A stretch of 64,000 nt of DNA from Ancylostoma caninum (GCA_037903475.1 JBAJFG010000150.1:806001-870000); one strand, 5' to 3'; positions 11,240 to 23,159 are shown, counted from the stretch's first letter. The notes: a model not told the origin generated them from the sequence alone. Numbers and translations: made by a program.

Positions 11240-11692
11240 GTATTTAATTGATTGGATATACAATGTCATGCCTTCCTATTTAGAGGCGATGCGGTAATAG
11301 CACCCAGATGAGGCGACCGCGTAGGTCCACCCTCCCGAGCTTCCGAGACGCGGCAGGCCTCTTAGCACCCGCCCATTTCTTCCTGCAAGTGCACTCAGCG
11401 TCGCATCAGTGGAAGGCTGGTTTTCCTGCTGCGTATATTGTGCAGCCTGAAAGCTCGTAAACACTCCCTCACTCCTATGCGGCGAGACCGCCAGCGAAGG
11501 TGATGAAATCACCATCCTGTGCATGCGGGAGAGCCAGCAGTGACGTAATTTCGGGTCCCGAAGCGAACGTGTCTGCGTCCATGGAAATCGGCCATTTCGC
11601 CACACAGTCTGCGCCTGAAGATTGCAGTGTCTATGAGTGCCGCCCCGTATCTCTAGCCGCTCTAGCCCCCTTACGGCGCTTTGTTTAATAGA

Positions 11693-11693
<1 letters not shown>
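11240..11693. other. between minisatellite and PLE copy B, no gene seen
   Basis: Moderately GC-rich sequence with no recognisable exon. It is bounded by the 60-bp array on one side and the (TA)n tract of PLE copy B on the other. Confidence 0.3.

Positions 11694-11725
<32 letters not shown>
11694..11725. repeat. (TA)n microsatellite at PLE copy B breakpoint
   Basis: About 32 bases of alternating TA exactly at the 5' truncation point of PLE copy B, mirroring the tract at copy A. Confidence 0.9.
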
Positions 11726-11727
<2 letters not shown>

Positions 11728-12279
11728 AATACAATCCAGTTTTGCATGCCGTTCATCTCCGATGATGTTAGCAGAGCCACGCGACTCTGTCTGAGGAGAG
11801 CAGGTCTGGAAAGTTTGGTGACGATCACTGAAATTCCACCAAACAATCTGAAACACCAATTGGTTCGAAACCGCTTATACGACCGCCTCTGCGTAACGCC
11901 CGACTGTGTCATTTGTCCATTTGGCACAGAGGGTGATTGCATGAAATCTTGTACTGTGTACATGATCAAGTGCAGAGTCTGCGGGGACGAATACATTGGT
12001 GAAACTGCACGGCCACTCTGCGTTAGAATTAAAGAGCATCTTGAAGGGAAACTAAGTTCTCGCTCGTCTAACCCTTTGGGTGCTCATCGAATGCGAGTGC
12101 ATGACGGCGTCGATTACGAAGTAGAAGCAACGATTCTTGCACTTGAAACTGAGATATCAGCACGCAAGACGCTCGAGGACTTTTGGATTCATGCCAAAAA
12201 CCCGAGAATGAACCGCAAAGAGGAGTGCCCCACCATCACCAGTGAGCTCTATCCATATCTCGCACTGTGTAAGATCTGA
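11726..12279 (+). pseudogene. PLE GIY-YIG domain fragment
   Basis: Open frame from the breakpoint to the stop after ALCKI. It contains the cysteine-rich linker (CVICPF, CMKSC), then YIGETARPL and RIKEHLEGK, the GIY-YIG nuclease core. The whole RT palm (YIDD) is absent, so it cannot be active alone. It differs from copy A by only a few residues (CGDEY for CRDEY, VEAT for VEPT, KTLEDF for KALEAF). Confidence 0.85.
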
Positions 12280-12484
12280 CGCGAGATATGACTAATGGCA
12301 GAACGTCTCATACTGTTTCCAAGTTCTGCGTGTTCGGCCGGTCGTCCAAACATCACCCGGTTGGCGGACTTGTGAAGAGGTGAGTGGGTTACCGCTGGGG
12401 TTATTCGTGATTCTCGGGTATAATCTGGATCGAAGTTGGATTGAGGAGGTGTTTGTCCGAGTACTTTAACGGATCGACTCGACT

Positions 12485-12533
12485 CTTTCAGGCTCTGACG
12501 AAGGCGAAGTCGCCGAAACGTCGGCCAATAAAG
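12485..12533 (+). ncRNA. hammerhead-ribozyme-like fold in the PLE 3' end
   Basis: CTGACGA at 12495-12501, an extra A, stem II GGCG(12503-12506)/CGCC(12511-12514) with loop AAGT, GAAA at 12515-12518, then CGTC with the predicted cut after C12522. Stem I pairs 12491-12494 with 12523-12526, extended by TCTTT (12484-12488)/AAAGA (12530-12534) after an internal loop. Stem III has only two pairs, as in the minimal PLE hammerheads thought to act as dimers. The extra A at 12502 makes activity uncertain. Confidence 0.6.
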
Positions 12534-12579
12534 AAGTTTGACAACCTCGTGCGTCGCTAACAGAAGCATACAAATATTA

Positions 12580-13831
12580 GAATATTATGCCGAGGTTTAA
12601 AGAAGACCGGACTTGGGATATGAATAGAGATAGTCGATTATCACAGGACCACGCTATCATTCTTGAGAAAGGCTGAGCTGCCTTCTATCGCCGGTCACGG
12701 ATACCGAAAAAATTTTTCTATGGACGAGCTATATTAAGTTTTACCGTTCAAAGCCCACCATCTGTTGCGTCTTGATTACCTTGGCATCCACATCCATGAT
12801 CCTAGTAGCCCCGGGATAGTTCTCAACTAAAAGAATTTGGCTAACTAGACACGCTCACAGGCAACTCAATACTGATTTTGTTTGCCATTCCTGCGGGGCT
12901 ACGGCAGTTTGCAATAGAAATTGTATCTCCAGAAACCTTCTCAGGGAGTGATAAGCACATACTACAACATTGCTCCTCGTGATTCTGTAACTTATCTGCC
13001 TCAGATCACATTTCCATTTTCTTCTAAACCTACAGGAACATACAAAGTTGATGTTGCAGCGTAAAAGAGCCATGAAATTCGTGATCAGCATATTAAATAC
13101 AGTTTTCAGTTAGCACCCCATGCTGAACTTTGCACTTGCTACTGCTGCTATATACACCACTGTTCACAAGATTGTAAAGTGTATTAACTCACCTGAACAA
13201 TGTTTCTGTATACAACAACAGCATACGCAAGTGGATACTCTTTCTCTTCTGTGGAAAGAGTTCTTATATTAAATCCAAACAAATCCTTCATGGCATTGCA
13301 CCTTAAAGTGGAAAGAATTTTCATGCTGGAGTTGTAAAAACCTCTTCTAGATTTACCATTCTAAGTAGTTGTTCATTTACTCAACAAATTACAGCTTGAT
13401 TGTCCCAAAAATAATGACCGCTATAAGCAACGATGCATAATTCACTGATTTTGAATACACTCACAGAAAATCTTTTTTCTCTAGAAGTTTGATCGTTTTG
13501 GACAAAACGCAGTTATCCCAACAATGAAAGTACATGGAAGTTGCACCGTTGGTGACATCAGAATTCACAGGATTAACTGATATTGAATGTATGCCATGAT
13601 TTGAACAAGATGAATTGTAGCATGAAATAAATACGTATTCCGTCTACTGTCACACTCCTTCATTATGATAGAACTTGTTTTTACTTCACCTCCTTCCCTT
13701 TCAATCCTGGGCCTTCCATCCTCTGGAAACAGAATCAGTTGGGGGTTATGAAAATCGCTTCTATCGTAGGATTCGACAGAATTGGTCACTGCATTCGTAT
13801 TTATTATAGCTCTACGCCTATAAATACATTG
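12580..13831. other. no gene or repeat recognised
   Basis: AT-rich sequence with short open frames only. Nothing could be tied to a family. Confidence 0.3.
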
Positions 13832-14277
13832 AAATTTGTGAGGGTAGTTGAGAAAGTAAAATTTCAATGATGATGTCTTCAAGAACCCTTATAAGGCAAC
13901 ATCTTATCCAGGGATAAGCGGAATTCCGGCTTCCGACTTCCGAAACTTCCGATATTCCGGTGTTTTTTGGGCTTCAGATTTCCAACTTCCGACTTCCGAA
14001 AAATCGCGAAAAAAGCCGGAAGTTTCCGGAAGTTTTGGAGGGTAACCAAGCTGGATTTTGTCATATGAGTTCCGTAGAGTTTCTTAGCAGGTATCCGACA
14101 CCGTCTACCCTACCCAGCAGTAATACATATACCAAAAACTGGCGCTTTCTGTCTGTCTTCTGTTTTTCTGCATGCATTGTCGTACTCCATCGTACCACAT
14201 GAACATAGGAAGACAACAACCTTTAGCCGGAACTTTCACCTTTTTTTCTCAAGGAATGAAATTCTGGAAGTTGCGTT
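13832..14277. repeat. 446-bp direct duplicate, left copy
   Basis: Nearly identical to 15271-15716. The unit holds about 70 bp of flank, the 8-bp target site ATCTTATC and the first 369 bp of the hAT-type element that starts at 13909. The two copies have the same length. Confidence 0.9.
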
Positions 14278-14925
14278 GCGCTGGCTGGTTTTATTGTTTA
14301 TGTTGTGCCAAATATGTTTACTGAGTTCAGTGCTATATATCAGCATGTGAAGGAAATCACATTGTTGGAAAGTGAGTTATTTGGATAAGAGAATGCTGCT
14401 GAACATTGGGTGCATGGTGGTAAGGGCAATTAAAACTTCGAAACAATCCACTCTCGCTCAGTGTACGCGTACTGTCAACTGACTAAATAGTATAGAATTG
14501 ACCCAGAAACAACGATTAGTTCTTTCAAATTATAGTGTCGCACAGGATACTGCGCAGAAAATGTGAAAACTCTACTATTGACAAGAGAAACTACCGTAGA
14601 GTGGAGGAGTGGAGTGAGAATGGTGTTGATAAGGCTCTACATACGTCACTGTAAGCTGTGATTCTGGGAGCAGTATGATGGCTACACCAGTCCAGGAAGC
14701 TTTCGTCTCAGCTACTGAGTTTCCCTTGTCTGACCACCATGGTTTACTAGTACTTATTTTTTCTTTATTCATCGCTGACTCATTTTTCTCATAGATACAT
14801 GTATTGACTACTCTATACTTTGTACTTCCGATTTCCGGCACTTCCGATATTCCGGTGTTTTTTGGGGCTTCCGACTTCCGACTTCCGAGTTCCGAAATTT
14901 CAAATCTGATTTCCGCTCATCCCTG
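13909..14925. mobile_element. hAT-type non-autonomous element (CAGGGAT ends)
   Basis: Terminal inverted repeats CAGGGAT[AG]AGCGGAA are flanked by an exact 8-bp target duplication, ATCTTATC (13901-13908 and 14926-14933). CAGGG ends and 8-bp duplications are hAT hallmarks. Subterminal parts are made of many TTCCGACTTCCGA-like motifs. No transposase frame was seen in the 1017 bp. Confidence 0.8.
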
Positions 14926-15140
14926 ATCTTATCCGTTATGCAGAGGCATAAGTTATTCTAAATCGTTTGCCGACTTATTTCTCTGTAAGGTTGACTTGTA
15001 TTTCGTCGTGATGAGTAACATTTATTGTTGTTGGATTTAGAATATTTTTTGATCCCAAACACCCTTTCGAGACCTGCGAAAGAATTTTTAGAGCGAATTT
15101 TCAGTGCATGTTCTTTGCGCCGCCGACTGCGCTGGTTCAG

Positions 15141-15309
15141 GCTGCAATTCCTGGGCGAAACAACAAAAAATACAGAATTTTATACTTGTTTTGAGTGGAA
15201 CAAGGCATCGTTGCACGTTCTTGATACAGATTACGAGACAGTGATGCAAAATCCACGCAAGAACGGTGTAAAATTTGTGAGGGTAGTTGAGAAAGTAAAA
15301 TTTCAATGA
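15141..15309 (+). CDS. possible C-terminal exon, unknown protein
   Basis: A plus-strand acceptor (GGTTCAG|GCTGC) opens a frame containing QFLGETTKN, FEWNKASLHVLDTDYE and KFVRVVEKVKFQ before a stop at 15307-15309. The last codons are duplicated at 13832-13870 because they fall in the 446-bp repeat. I do not recognise the family. It could be the end of a host gene or part of a decayed element. Confidence 0.3.
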
Positions 15310-15716
15310 TGATGTCTTCAAGAACCCTTATAAGGCAACATCTTATCTAGGGATAAGCGGAATTCCGGCTTCCGACTTCCGAAACTTCCGATATTCCGGT
15401 GTTTTTTGGGCTTCCGATTTCCAACTTCCGACTTCCGAAAAATCGCGGAAAAAGCCGGAAGTTTCCGGAAGTTTTGGAGGGTAACCAAGCTGGATTTTGT
15501 CATATGAGTTCCGTGGAGTTTCTTAGCAGGTATCCGACACCGTCTACCCTACCCAGCAGTAATACATATACCAAAAACTGGCGCTTTCTGTCTGTCTTCT
15601 GTTTTTCTGCATGCATTGTCGTACTCCATCGTACCACATGAACATAGGAAGACAACAACCTTTAGCCGGAACTTTCACCTTTTTTTCTCAAGGAATGAAA
15701 TTCTGGAAGTTGCGTT
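15271..15716. repeat. 446-bp direct du​plicate, right copy
   Basis: Carries the target-site-like ATCTTATC followed by TAGGGATAAGCGG (first base changed from C to T) and the left part of the hAT element, but no right terminus follows. It is a partial duplication, not an independent insertion. Confidence 0.85.
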
Positions 15717-16598
15717 TATTTATTTTACTGTATTGTAATGAAAGAGTACGATGCGATTTCAAAAGTTGCTTGGATGAGAAAACCAAGCCTGCATTCCCAG
15801 AGTTACAGTAGCCCAACACCCTGGCATACTCATGAAATTGAGCAACCTGATTTTCAGACCACATTCATATGTACATATACTAGTCGTTGTCACGTTCTCG
15901 AGTGAAAACAATCCGGAAACAATTTGGATGAGATTTGCTATCACTTAAAACATGAAGCAGCCTTAGTTTTTCCTCCCCACTTCCTTAATAATTTGTTTTT
16001 GTGGACACCTAAGCTCTAGAGCACCTCTTGAAGTATTTACCCACACTCTTGCCGTATCGGATGCACTTTCTCACATGTTGGTTCAGGTTGTTGCGAAATT
16101 AATTGCCGAAATGCATCTGGGGCACGGAAAAGGGCATACGGTAGGGTAATAGTCTGAGGAATAAGGTCAATAAGCGAGAGCCCAGCTGATGTGAGGCTTA
16201 ACGTTACCATGGGGTAGAAGAAAACCAGCTTTCTTTCGCTACTGCCGACCAAATCCGCAGGGGATTCCCGGACATCGGGTCGAAATTACAATGCCAAGAC
16301 TCTGTTGTCAATGTCTAAGTAAGTATAAGAAGGCTGCAGTGGATCATCTTGAATCATCTTACAGCACCACCAAATTCCTGACACTGCCTCCCCTAGTGTG
16401 AAGATTTGATTCAGGAAAACTTAGAAATGGGAGGACGTGTCTACCGATACGGATTCATGCTTCTTTCTATCGTACTTGAATCAAAGTCAATCTTTAGCTA
16501 TTACACGGTCTGGAGATGGGCAGTTTCTGGGGGGCGAAAAACTGAGTTAGAAAAGGTGTCACAGCAGGTGGGACGCTGTTCATTTGTCAGATCGCGGG
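15717..16598. other. no feature recognised
   Basis: Between the duplicated segment and the next hAT element. Only short open frames; no motif supports a gene. Confidence 0.3.
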
Positions 16599-16606
16599 GT
16601 GTTTAC

Positions 16607-18189
16607 TAGAGTTTTGACCGAATCGAATAAAATTCGAATATTTATTCGAATGTTCGAATATTCGAAAATTCGAATATTCGAAAATTCGGAGGTTCCGAAA
16701 AACTCGAAGGTTCGAATATTCGAAAATTCGGGGGTCCCAAAAAATTCGAAAATTCGAATATTCGAAAATTCGATGGCTCCGCAATATTCGAAAGTTCGAA
16801 TATTCGAAAATTCGAGGGTCCGAGATTATTCGAAAATTCGAATATTCGAAAATTTCAGGCCGAAAATTCGAATATTTGGAATTGTTTTGCTTTGGAACTG
16901 TTATTTCAGTTCCATTTTCTCGCTGAAGAACCATTCCGATTGAAACTCCAGTCCAATTTCTCATTTCAATCCCAATTTTCCCAAAAACCTGCTCATATCT
17001 TTGCACTCATTCGAAAGCCGCCAATAGCATTTGAAAGCTTTGAAACTGCAATCCTACGAGGTATACGACATTGGCGACGATGATCTCTCCGGTGAAACCT
17101 ACGTATGTACTTTTTTAGACACTTTAGAAACCAGCAGTTTCAACTATACTTCTGATTATTCAAGCGTTTCCTCCAGAACTACGTATGTACGTGAACTGCA
17201 AACTATAATGTAAAATTTTACACAGCATTCCTCCTTATATTTAGCTGATTTCCGACTACTGCTTCGTTTAAACTCTTTCTAAGTACATCACCGTTAGTTA
17301 TGGAATTCAAAGTTCACACAAAATCTTGAGATCTATTATTATCCTTTCTCCCCAAACATACTCCGACTTCTTGTTATAGAAGTTCTGTTGGTTTTAACAT
17401 TCAACGTACAAGCATGCAGTTGGACCCGATAAACAGAAGCAATAATGTGGAACGGGATAACACACAGTGTTTTTTATCTTGCCGACGCTTTTTTGTTGAT
17501 AGCTGCAAACTCATTCATGATCAAGGTAAATGAACCACTGTACCCAACATTATTTTTACCGCGTCTACATTTACTACCATGGCACGTTTTGTTAAACTAC
17601 AACACGGAGATATTAAAGCGAAAGCCTTCTCACGGACGAAGGGTTTTATCCCCTTTGCGATCCTTCAATGATGGTTACAGACCTCAAGTGACGTTCTTAA
17701 GCTTAGAAATTTCAACCCGTTGCAATTTTAAAACCGATAAGGAACCAACTCCACAGTAGCACAAGCTTCCACTCATGAGAAGTTATGAGAAATTCCAAAA
17801 CGGCAAATGAAACTTACTACCCGAGAAGTTGCTTCCCCTTTGTGATTGGCAAACATATCGCCTTGTTCGCCTACATGCATGGGTACAAAATGTTTTTACC
17901 AAAAGGAATGTTATTCGAATAAATATTCGAACATTCGAATATTCGAAAATTCGGTGGTTCGCAAAAATTCGAAGATTCGAATATTCGAAAATTAGGAGAT
18001 CCCTAGAAATTCGAAAGTTCGAATATTCGAAAATTCGGTGGGTTCAGAAAATTCGAAAGCTCGAAAATTCGAAAATTCGATGGTTCGCAAAAATTCGGAA
18101 ATTCGAATATTCGAAAATTCGGGGGCCCCAAAAATTCGAAAATTCGAAAATTCGAATATTCGAAAAATATTTTCGAATGTAAAACTCTA
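16607..18189. mobile_element. hAT-type element with TTCGAA-rich subterminal arrays
   Basis: The ends TAGAGTTTT are inverted repeats, flanked by the 8-bp duplication GTGTTTAC (16599-16606 and 18190-18197), which fits the hAT nTnnnnAn pattern. About 260 bp inside each end is packed with TTCGAATATTCGAAAATTCG-like palindromic units, in mirror arrangement. The 1583-bp body has no recognisable transposase. The repeats look like subterminal transposase-binding sites greatly amplified. Confidence 0.85.
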
Positions 18190-18197
18190 GTGTTTAC

Positions 18198-19007
18198 TTC
18201 CGCGCCTGCCTACTCATGTCGACTGAAGTCAAATGTCCCGAAACTATGGTATAGTGAAAATTCATCCTGCCCTCAACGTAGGGTCTGATTTAGGTCACAC
18301 GACTGTTCTCAAAGCTTAATCGTCAGGGAACAGCATGCGGTCAAGACCTTTTTTCTTTGGGGATCAAAATCAATGGAAGAAAATTTCGCGATCGAATAGC
18401 TTCCGGCCCATTGGGAAGGCGATTCTACGCCGAAGCAAATGCAAGATTACCTCATGCCTGCGACAAAGAGTGATCGAGTTTGAAGTCATTACCCAAAATC
18501 ACCCAAAAGTCGCATCGGCTCATGATTTGTTTGCGACTTCATAAAAACCTTCAGGAAAGAGGTATCCAGAATATTCAAGCAGCATTCAAAAGGAGAGGGA
18601 AAGCTCTAGCAGATGGTCGCATAAGTTGGGCTGAAGTTGCTCAAATCCGGCAGAAGCGAAAAGTTTATTAAGCATGCTCCAAAACGGCAAATATTTTTGC
18701 AACAACCTAATAGTTTCCCAGCGGAGGAAGAATCAAAGTTAAAAGTAGCCTGCCCGCTATCGGCAGAAACTATCAAAAAAGTTATCAAAAGAAAACAAAC
18801 ACATCGGCACAAAATAAGGCAATAGAGAAAAATCTTCTTTTGCCCCTCTTCACAAAAAATAACATTGGAATGGGGTAGAAACAAAATTAAGGTGTTCTGA
18901 AAATCTGGTTGGGATATGTACACTTGATAGCGATCACTATTTTTGGGACAACCTATTAGCTCCCTTGGACTTTCCAATTGGCAAAAAAATATTTAAGTAG
19001 CACATAC
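18198..19007. other. unresolved, some plus-strand open frames
   Basis: Overlapping plus-strand frames between 18335 and 18825 are lysine- and arginine-rich but shift frame and match no family I know. The exon at 19008-19235 ends at its donor here. Confidence 0.25.
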
Positions 19008-19235
19008 CTATTTTCGGAATACCATATTAGATCTTCGACTGGCCTCATTGGATAGGTCCAGTTCTCATAAAAAGCTATTTTCTCTTTGTCTCCGCGGACC
19101 AACCCTTCGCAGTCAATATCTTGAATTTGCAAGGCAAAAAGATTGACGGGTTTTAATACAATACCATAAGGTTCCCACAAACCTATATTGTCGAGTAGAT
19201 CGGACGACGTTTTAATTACGTTCTCTGGTCCCGAT
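19008..19235 (-). CDS. orphan exon, unknown protein
   Basis: An acceptor (GAATTGCAG|ATCGGG) and a strong donor (AATAG|GTATGT) bracket a clean minus-strand frame of about 76 codons. It contains NIGLWEPYGIVLKP, IQDIDCEGLV and YENWTYPMRPVEDLIWY, rich in aromatic residues and not repetitive. I do not recognise the family and found no partner exon. The splice sites and composition make it a better candidate than other open frames nearby. Confidence 0.45.
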
Positions 19236-21387
19236 CTGCAATTCAAACTCTGTTTTTCGAATCCAGCTCAATAATAACACGAATGGGATAAAAGTGTTTT
19301 AGCGGAATTAATTCTACCTCGTTTGTCTTGGTGATCTCTCGTTTCTCTCAGGTACAGAGCTTCTTGACTGTGTGCTGGAAATGCTCATTAGATACCTACA
19401 ATATATTATAAACATACGTACGTACATTATAATACAGGCTTACGTGAATATTGGTAGTATTAAAAGCTGTCTGAATCATTTTGTTTGAAGTCGAGGCCAA
19501 GAAAAGAGAATAAATGTTTCATTACACGATGACTCAGACAAAAATTGGAACTTGACTTTTCAAACGGATGACAATGGCATAACTCTATTAAGGTTTATAG
19601 TAGCCATGGATGTATAATAGTAATCATGCTAAACTCGTTTTCATTTTTCCTGGTTCTTGCTTTTTTAAATGGCACGAACCTCATCATTGCTCTGGTCTTT
19701 CGCTTGTCTCATACTATAATTCTGACGGACCTGTTCCTTTTGGAAAGCCTTACACCCATTTCTCTCTACCATGAATTCGAGCTTCGGAAATACATTTTTT
19801 AGAACAAGGCGAGATTGTTGAACTCAGCTGCAATTCGTGCACAATAATTATCTATTTCACCACAACCGTCAACTTCGACACTCTGCCGTGTTCACTGCTT
19901 TGACAGTTTTGCTTAACATCACCGAATCCTCCACTTAAGGGCAATTTATACTGTAATAGATGCGTGCATTTGACCCGCATGTACTGTGTGATGAACAATA
20001 CAGCAAGTCGCATCGCTGATGCAGCTCAAACGCACGCGCTTTCATATTCAAAATGTTAGTAAAATTTCTAAAATTTGCCGTCATAGAAAATGTTAGGTGC
20101 GAAGAGATATACATAGAGGAAATTGTAAAGGTTCATTGCAGTATAGTGTGCACGTCATCGTCACCCATATTCAACGGTGGGTTCAATTTTGGCGCATCGG
20201 GCATATACGCGTTCCTTGATTGACAATCGGAACCCTTGGGTCAACAGAGCAAATTTCAGAGAAGGAAGTGATCGATGAGAGTGAATTTCATTGCAGGGAG
20301 GCGGGGAGCTTTACGTTAGCAATCTAGGTACAAAAGGTGTGTCCGATGATCTCCAAAAAAATCTTCCTGGCGAATCTTTCGACATTTTTTGCAGTTTTGG
20401 TTTGTGGTTCCAAATACTTAATCCGAGAGAGCAAAACGATTAGCGTCACTTTGAAAAGAAAATAGACGGGAGTAAGGCAAATTAGAACTGAAAAAGTCTG
20501 GGGATTTTTTAAAGGTTCTTGTGCAAATCTACATAGGACATGCTTATGAAAATTGCATACATACGCACTCTTGCCTGATATGGTATTGTGTTATCCTCTG
20601 GAAAAGTACCAAAGCGGTGAACGTCGCTGCAATGATAGCGGCACGACAGATGATAGGCCATGATCTTCTTAGGCTTTGCGACCTAAACGATTTTTGATTG
20701 TTCCCGTGAATTGATGTGCTGTAGCCATAACTCTGGCGACAGAACTATAATAATAAATTGCTGTATGACATCGCTCAATTTCGTATTCGCAAAGAGTACC
20801 AAGCAAACATGTTTAGTACTTCAAGTCAGTCATCCATACATTCTACTTAATATTTTATGAAATTCATATGAAAGACTCACACGTGCATTGAGAAGGAGGA
20901 TTTTTCTGGAGGGACGAGGTATGAAGACGGTGGTTGGTCTGAGAGGACCTCTTATCGACAAAAACATCGAAACACGTAGACAACTTCTTGTCTGTCTCAA
21001 GAACCCAATAACAAGTCTTTGCTCAGCAAAAGATAAGCATTCCGAATGGTGATGAGAATTCTGATTCACTGTTCATACCTATCTTTCATAGGACACAGCG
21101 AAAGCCGAGCAATTCAGGAATGAGTGTCCGCATACGTGCGTTTGTTTTTCTTCAGTTGTAACCGTAATCCAACTGAGCGGTCGTTATCAACATTTGCCTG
21201 AAATTGCGTCATCTGGACTGCGTTTCTATGGCGTGAAGCCCGTCTCTGAAGGGACACATACAATGGTTCGGAAAATTTCAACTGCTCCCTGAGCAATTAG
21301 TTTATTGTAGATGTTTTCGTGGTGCTGCGCACCTTCTCCTATCGGCCCGCCTGCCAAGATTGGTCTCCAAAGTTATGAATAGAGTGA
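19236..21387. other. no gene resolved
   Basis: About 2.1 kb with no repeat end seen. A minus-strand frame at 20884-21062 ends at a possible donor (GTGAGTC) but shows no known motif. Confidence 0.3.
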
Positions 21388-23075
21388 ACCTGTATATAAA
21401 AAATTTTGTGTATGTGAATGTGTATGTACATACAGTGGCGGCCACATATTTAGCACACCTGCAACCTTTGGCAACAGAATTTTTTGCATATCTCAGCCCA
21501 AGTATGAGCAATCAAAACCAAGTTCGAGTATATGTTGGGGCTCTATGGGAGCTTCCTTGCTACTGCTCACCGCATGCATACATAGAGTCAGTTGGAATTG
21601 GATCAAAAAATAAAATTCCAACTTTGTCGGTTTTCTCAAAGTGGGTGTAAAAGTTTTCCATCCACCTGTGGTGGGAAGTGAAGTGATGATTTAAATTGAG
21701 CACTGTCTTCCTCAACTCCTCCTTATGGAAGCCATTCGCGCACTCTCCGTACCAGCTGAAGCCACAGACAGAAACAAACCGCCGAATTTGTCAAAAATTT
21801 CATTCTATTGAATCTCGAGGATAATGCAAGCGTCGCAGTTTCCCTGCGATTACCTGAATGTCTGTTAGTAGCACAAATTGGAGAAAATTCCACAGCTGAA
21901 GTGCATGCTTTCTTCTTGTTATCACCATGGTTCCTCATTTTTTCGCAATTTTTTAGCCATCTTGACGAACCTAGTTCTTCCCTGAAATGAACAAATGCGC
22001 AACAAAACTACTATAGCAAAATGCACACCAATAAAGTCACATTTTCCCCCTATTCGACAAAGTTATGTAACAGAGAAAAGAAAACATTTCCAAAAGTATT
22101 GCGTTTTGAGCTCTTAACGCGAAGATTGAGCGCATTTCCATTGAGAAACAATTTCATGAGGAACAGAGTAGAAGTAAGGAAAAGAACACCTTGCCTCATC
22201 ACATTCTCGAGTATTGTCCTGATAGCTCAAGCTTGAGCTACGAATTTTATATTTTCATCAGTTGATCGCCCAAAATCGGGAGCATGCTCAATAGTGGCCG
22301 CCACTGCATATGTGAAGGTGTTTATATGTATGTTTGTAATAGAATTCGCGGAGAAAGAATCGATCCACACCAAATTTTATATATTGCCTTTGTAGTAGCC
22401 GGAGGAGGTTATAGGCTACTTCATATCGGAGAGCGCCAATAGGCTTATCAATTACACGATTTTATTGATTTTCCGCCGTTTTTGCTCAGCGGGCCTGGGG
22501 ACATGTTTGCTGGGGTACTCTTATATCTTGAACACACATATGACAATCACTTGAACGACAGCGTCGATTTTTCGATTCTGTTGATTTTTGTCCACTTTTA
22601 CTCAGGGGTTGGTAAAGGTATGTCCACCGAGGTTTCCCTACACGCTGAATACGATTGTAGCGAGCGCTTTGCACAAGGAAGTGTTCGATTTTTATTGATA
22701 TTCCGTTTTTTTTCTATGCAGTCGGATATGACAACCCGTATGCTTGAAAGTTTCGATTTAATAATTCTAGCGGGTTTTCCAGTCTTGCTAATGTTCCAGT
22801 ACATATGTGGAGACCTTCACTACGGTGAACATGCATTAAACAACCCTTTCGCACATAACTGCCTGTTTATCAATTCATTGATTTTTATGGCATTCTTACC
22901 ATTTATGCACGGAGATCGGTGAAAACTTGCTCTCTGGGGTTGTTCCATGCCCTGAACATGAATGTGATAACTGAGCTGCACGAGATTATCGATCTGTTGA
23001 TTCTTCCTGTTTCTACACAGGGATAGGTCGGAACGTGTTTGTTCGAGTTCTCGAATGTGCTGACCACAAGTATGT
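21388..23075 (+). mobile_element. Helitron-like element H2, copy b, interrupted
   Basis: Both parts match the H2 copy at 38833-39696: a TGTATATA-rich 5' end with TG-rich sequence, then AT.GCGGAG..GAA.CGATCC, the GGAGGTTATAGGCTAC block and internal units with GTGCTGAATACGA. The 5' end is split by a Tc1-type element at 21433-22306. The 3' hairpin end is missing. Confidence 0.6.
21433..22306. mobile_element. Tc1/mariner-type non-autonomous element nested in H2b
   Basis: Inverted ends CAGTGGCGGCCAC with A/T-rich continuation (TATTTAGCA / TATTGAGCA) lie 874 bp apart, near TA dinucleotides. The surrounding sequence rejoins into a single H2 Helitron 5' end if this element is removed. No transposase frame survives. 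Confidence 0.7.
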
Positions 23076-23159
23076 ATAGCAAATATTTATCATGAAATAT
23101 TGGAAATATAATGTTGCTACCTTCTTTTGCAAATGAGTCGCTGAATAAAGGGTCACTTA

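Larger units (their letters stand above)
11726..12576 (+). mobile_element. Penelope-like retroelement, copy B, severely 5'-truncated
   Basis: It keeps only the linker and GIY-YIG domain plus the 3' end. It starts at the TA tract and ends near CAAATAT, the same 3' end as the solo fragment at 5504. It carries the hammerhead-like fold at 12485-12533. It is nearly identical to copy A where they overlap, so both are recent. Confidence 0.85.

Noticed and set aside
9965..11297. Several long overlapping open frames (up to 365 codons) on both strands
   Set aside because: They fall in the 60-bp minisatellite; the period is a multiple of three, so frames stay open by arithmetic. The proteins are pure 20-residue repeats.
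16584..17006. Frames rich in KIRIFENS / EYSNFRI
   Set aside because: They are translations of the TTCGAA-rich subterminal repeats of a hAT element.
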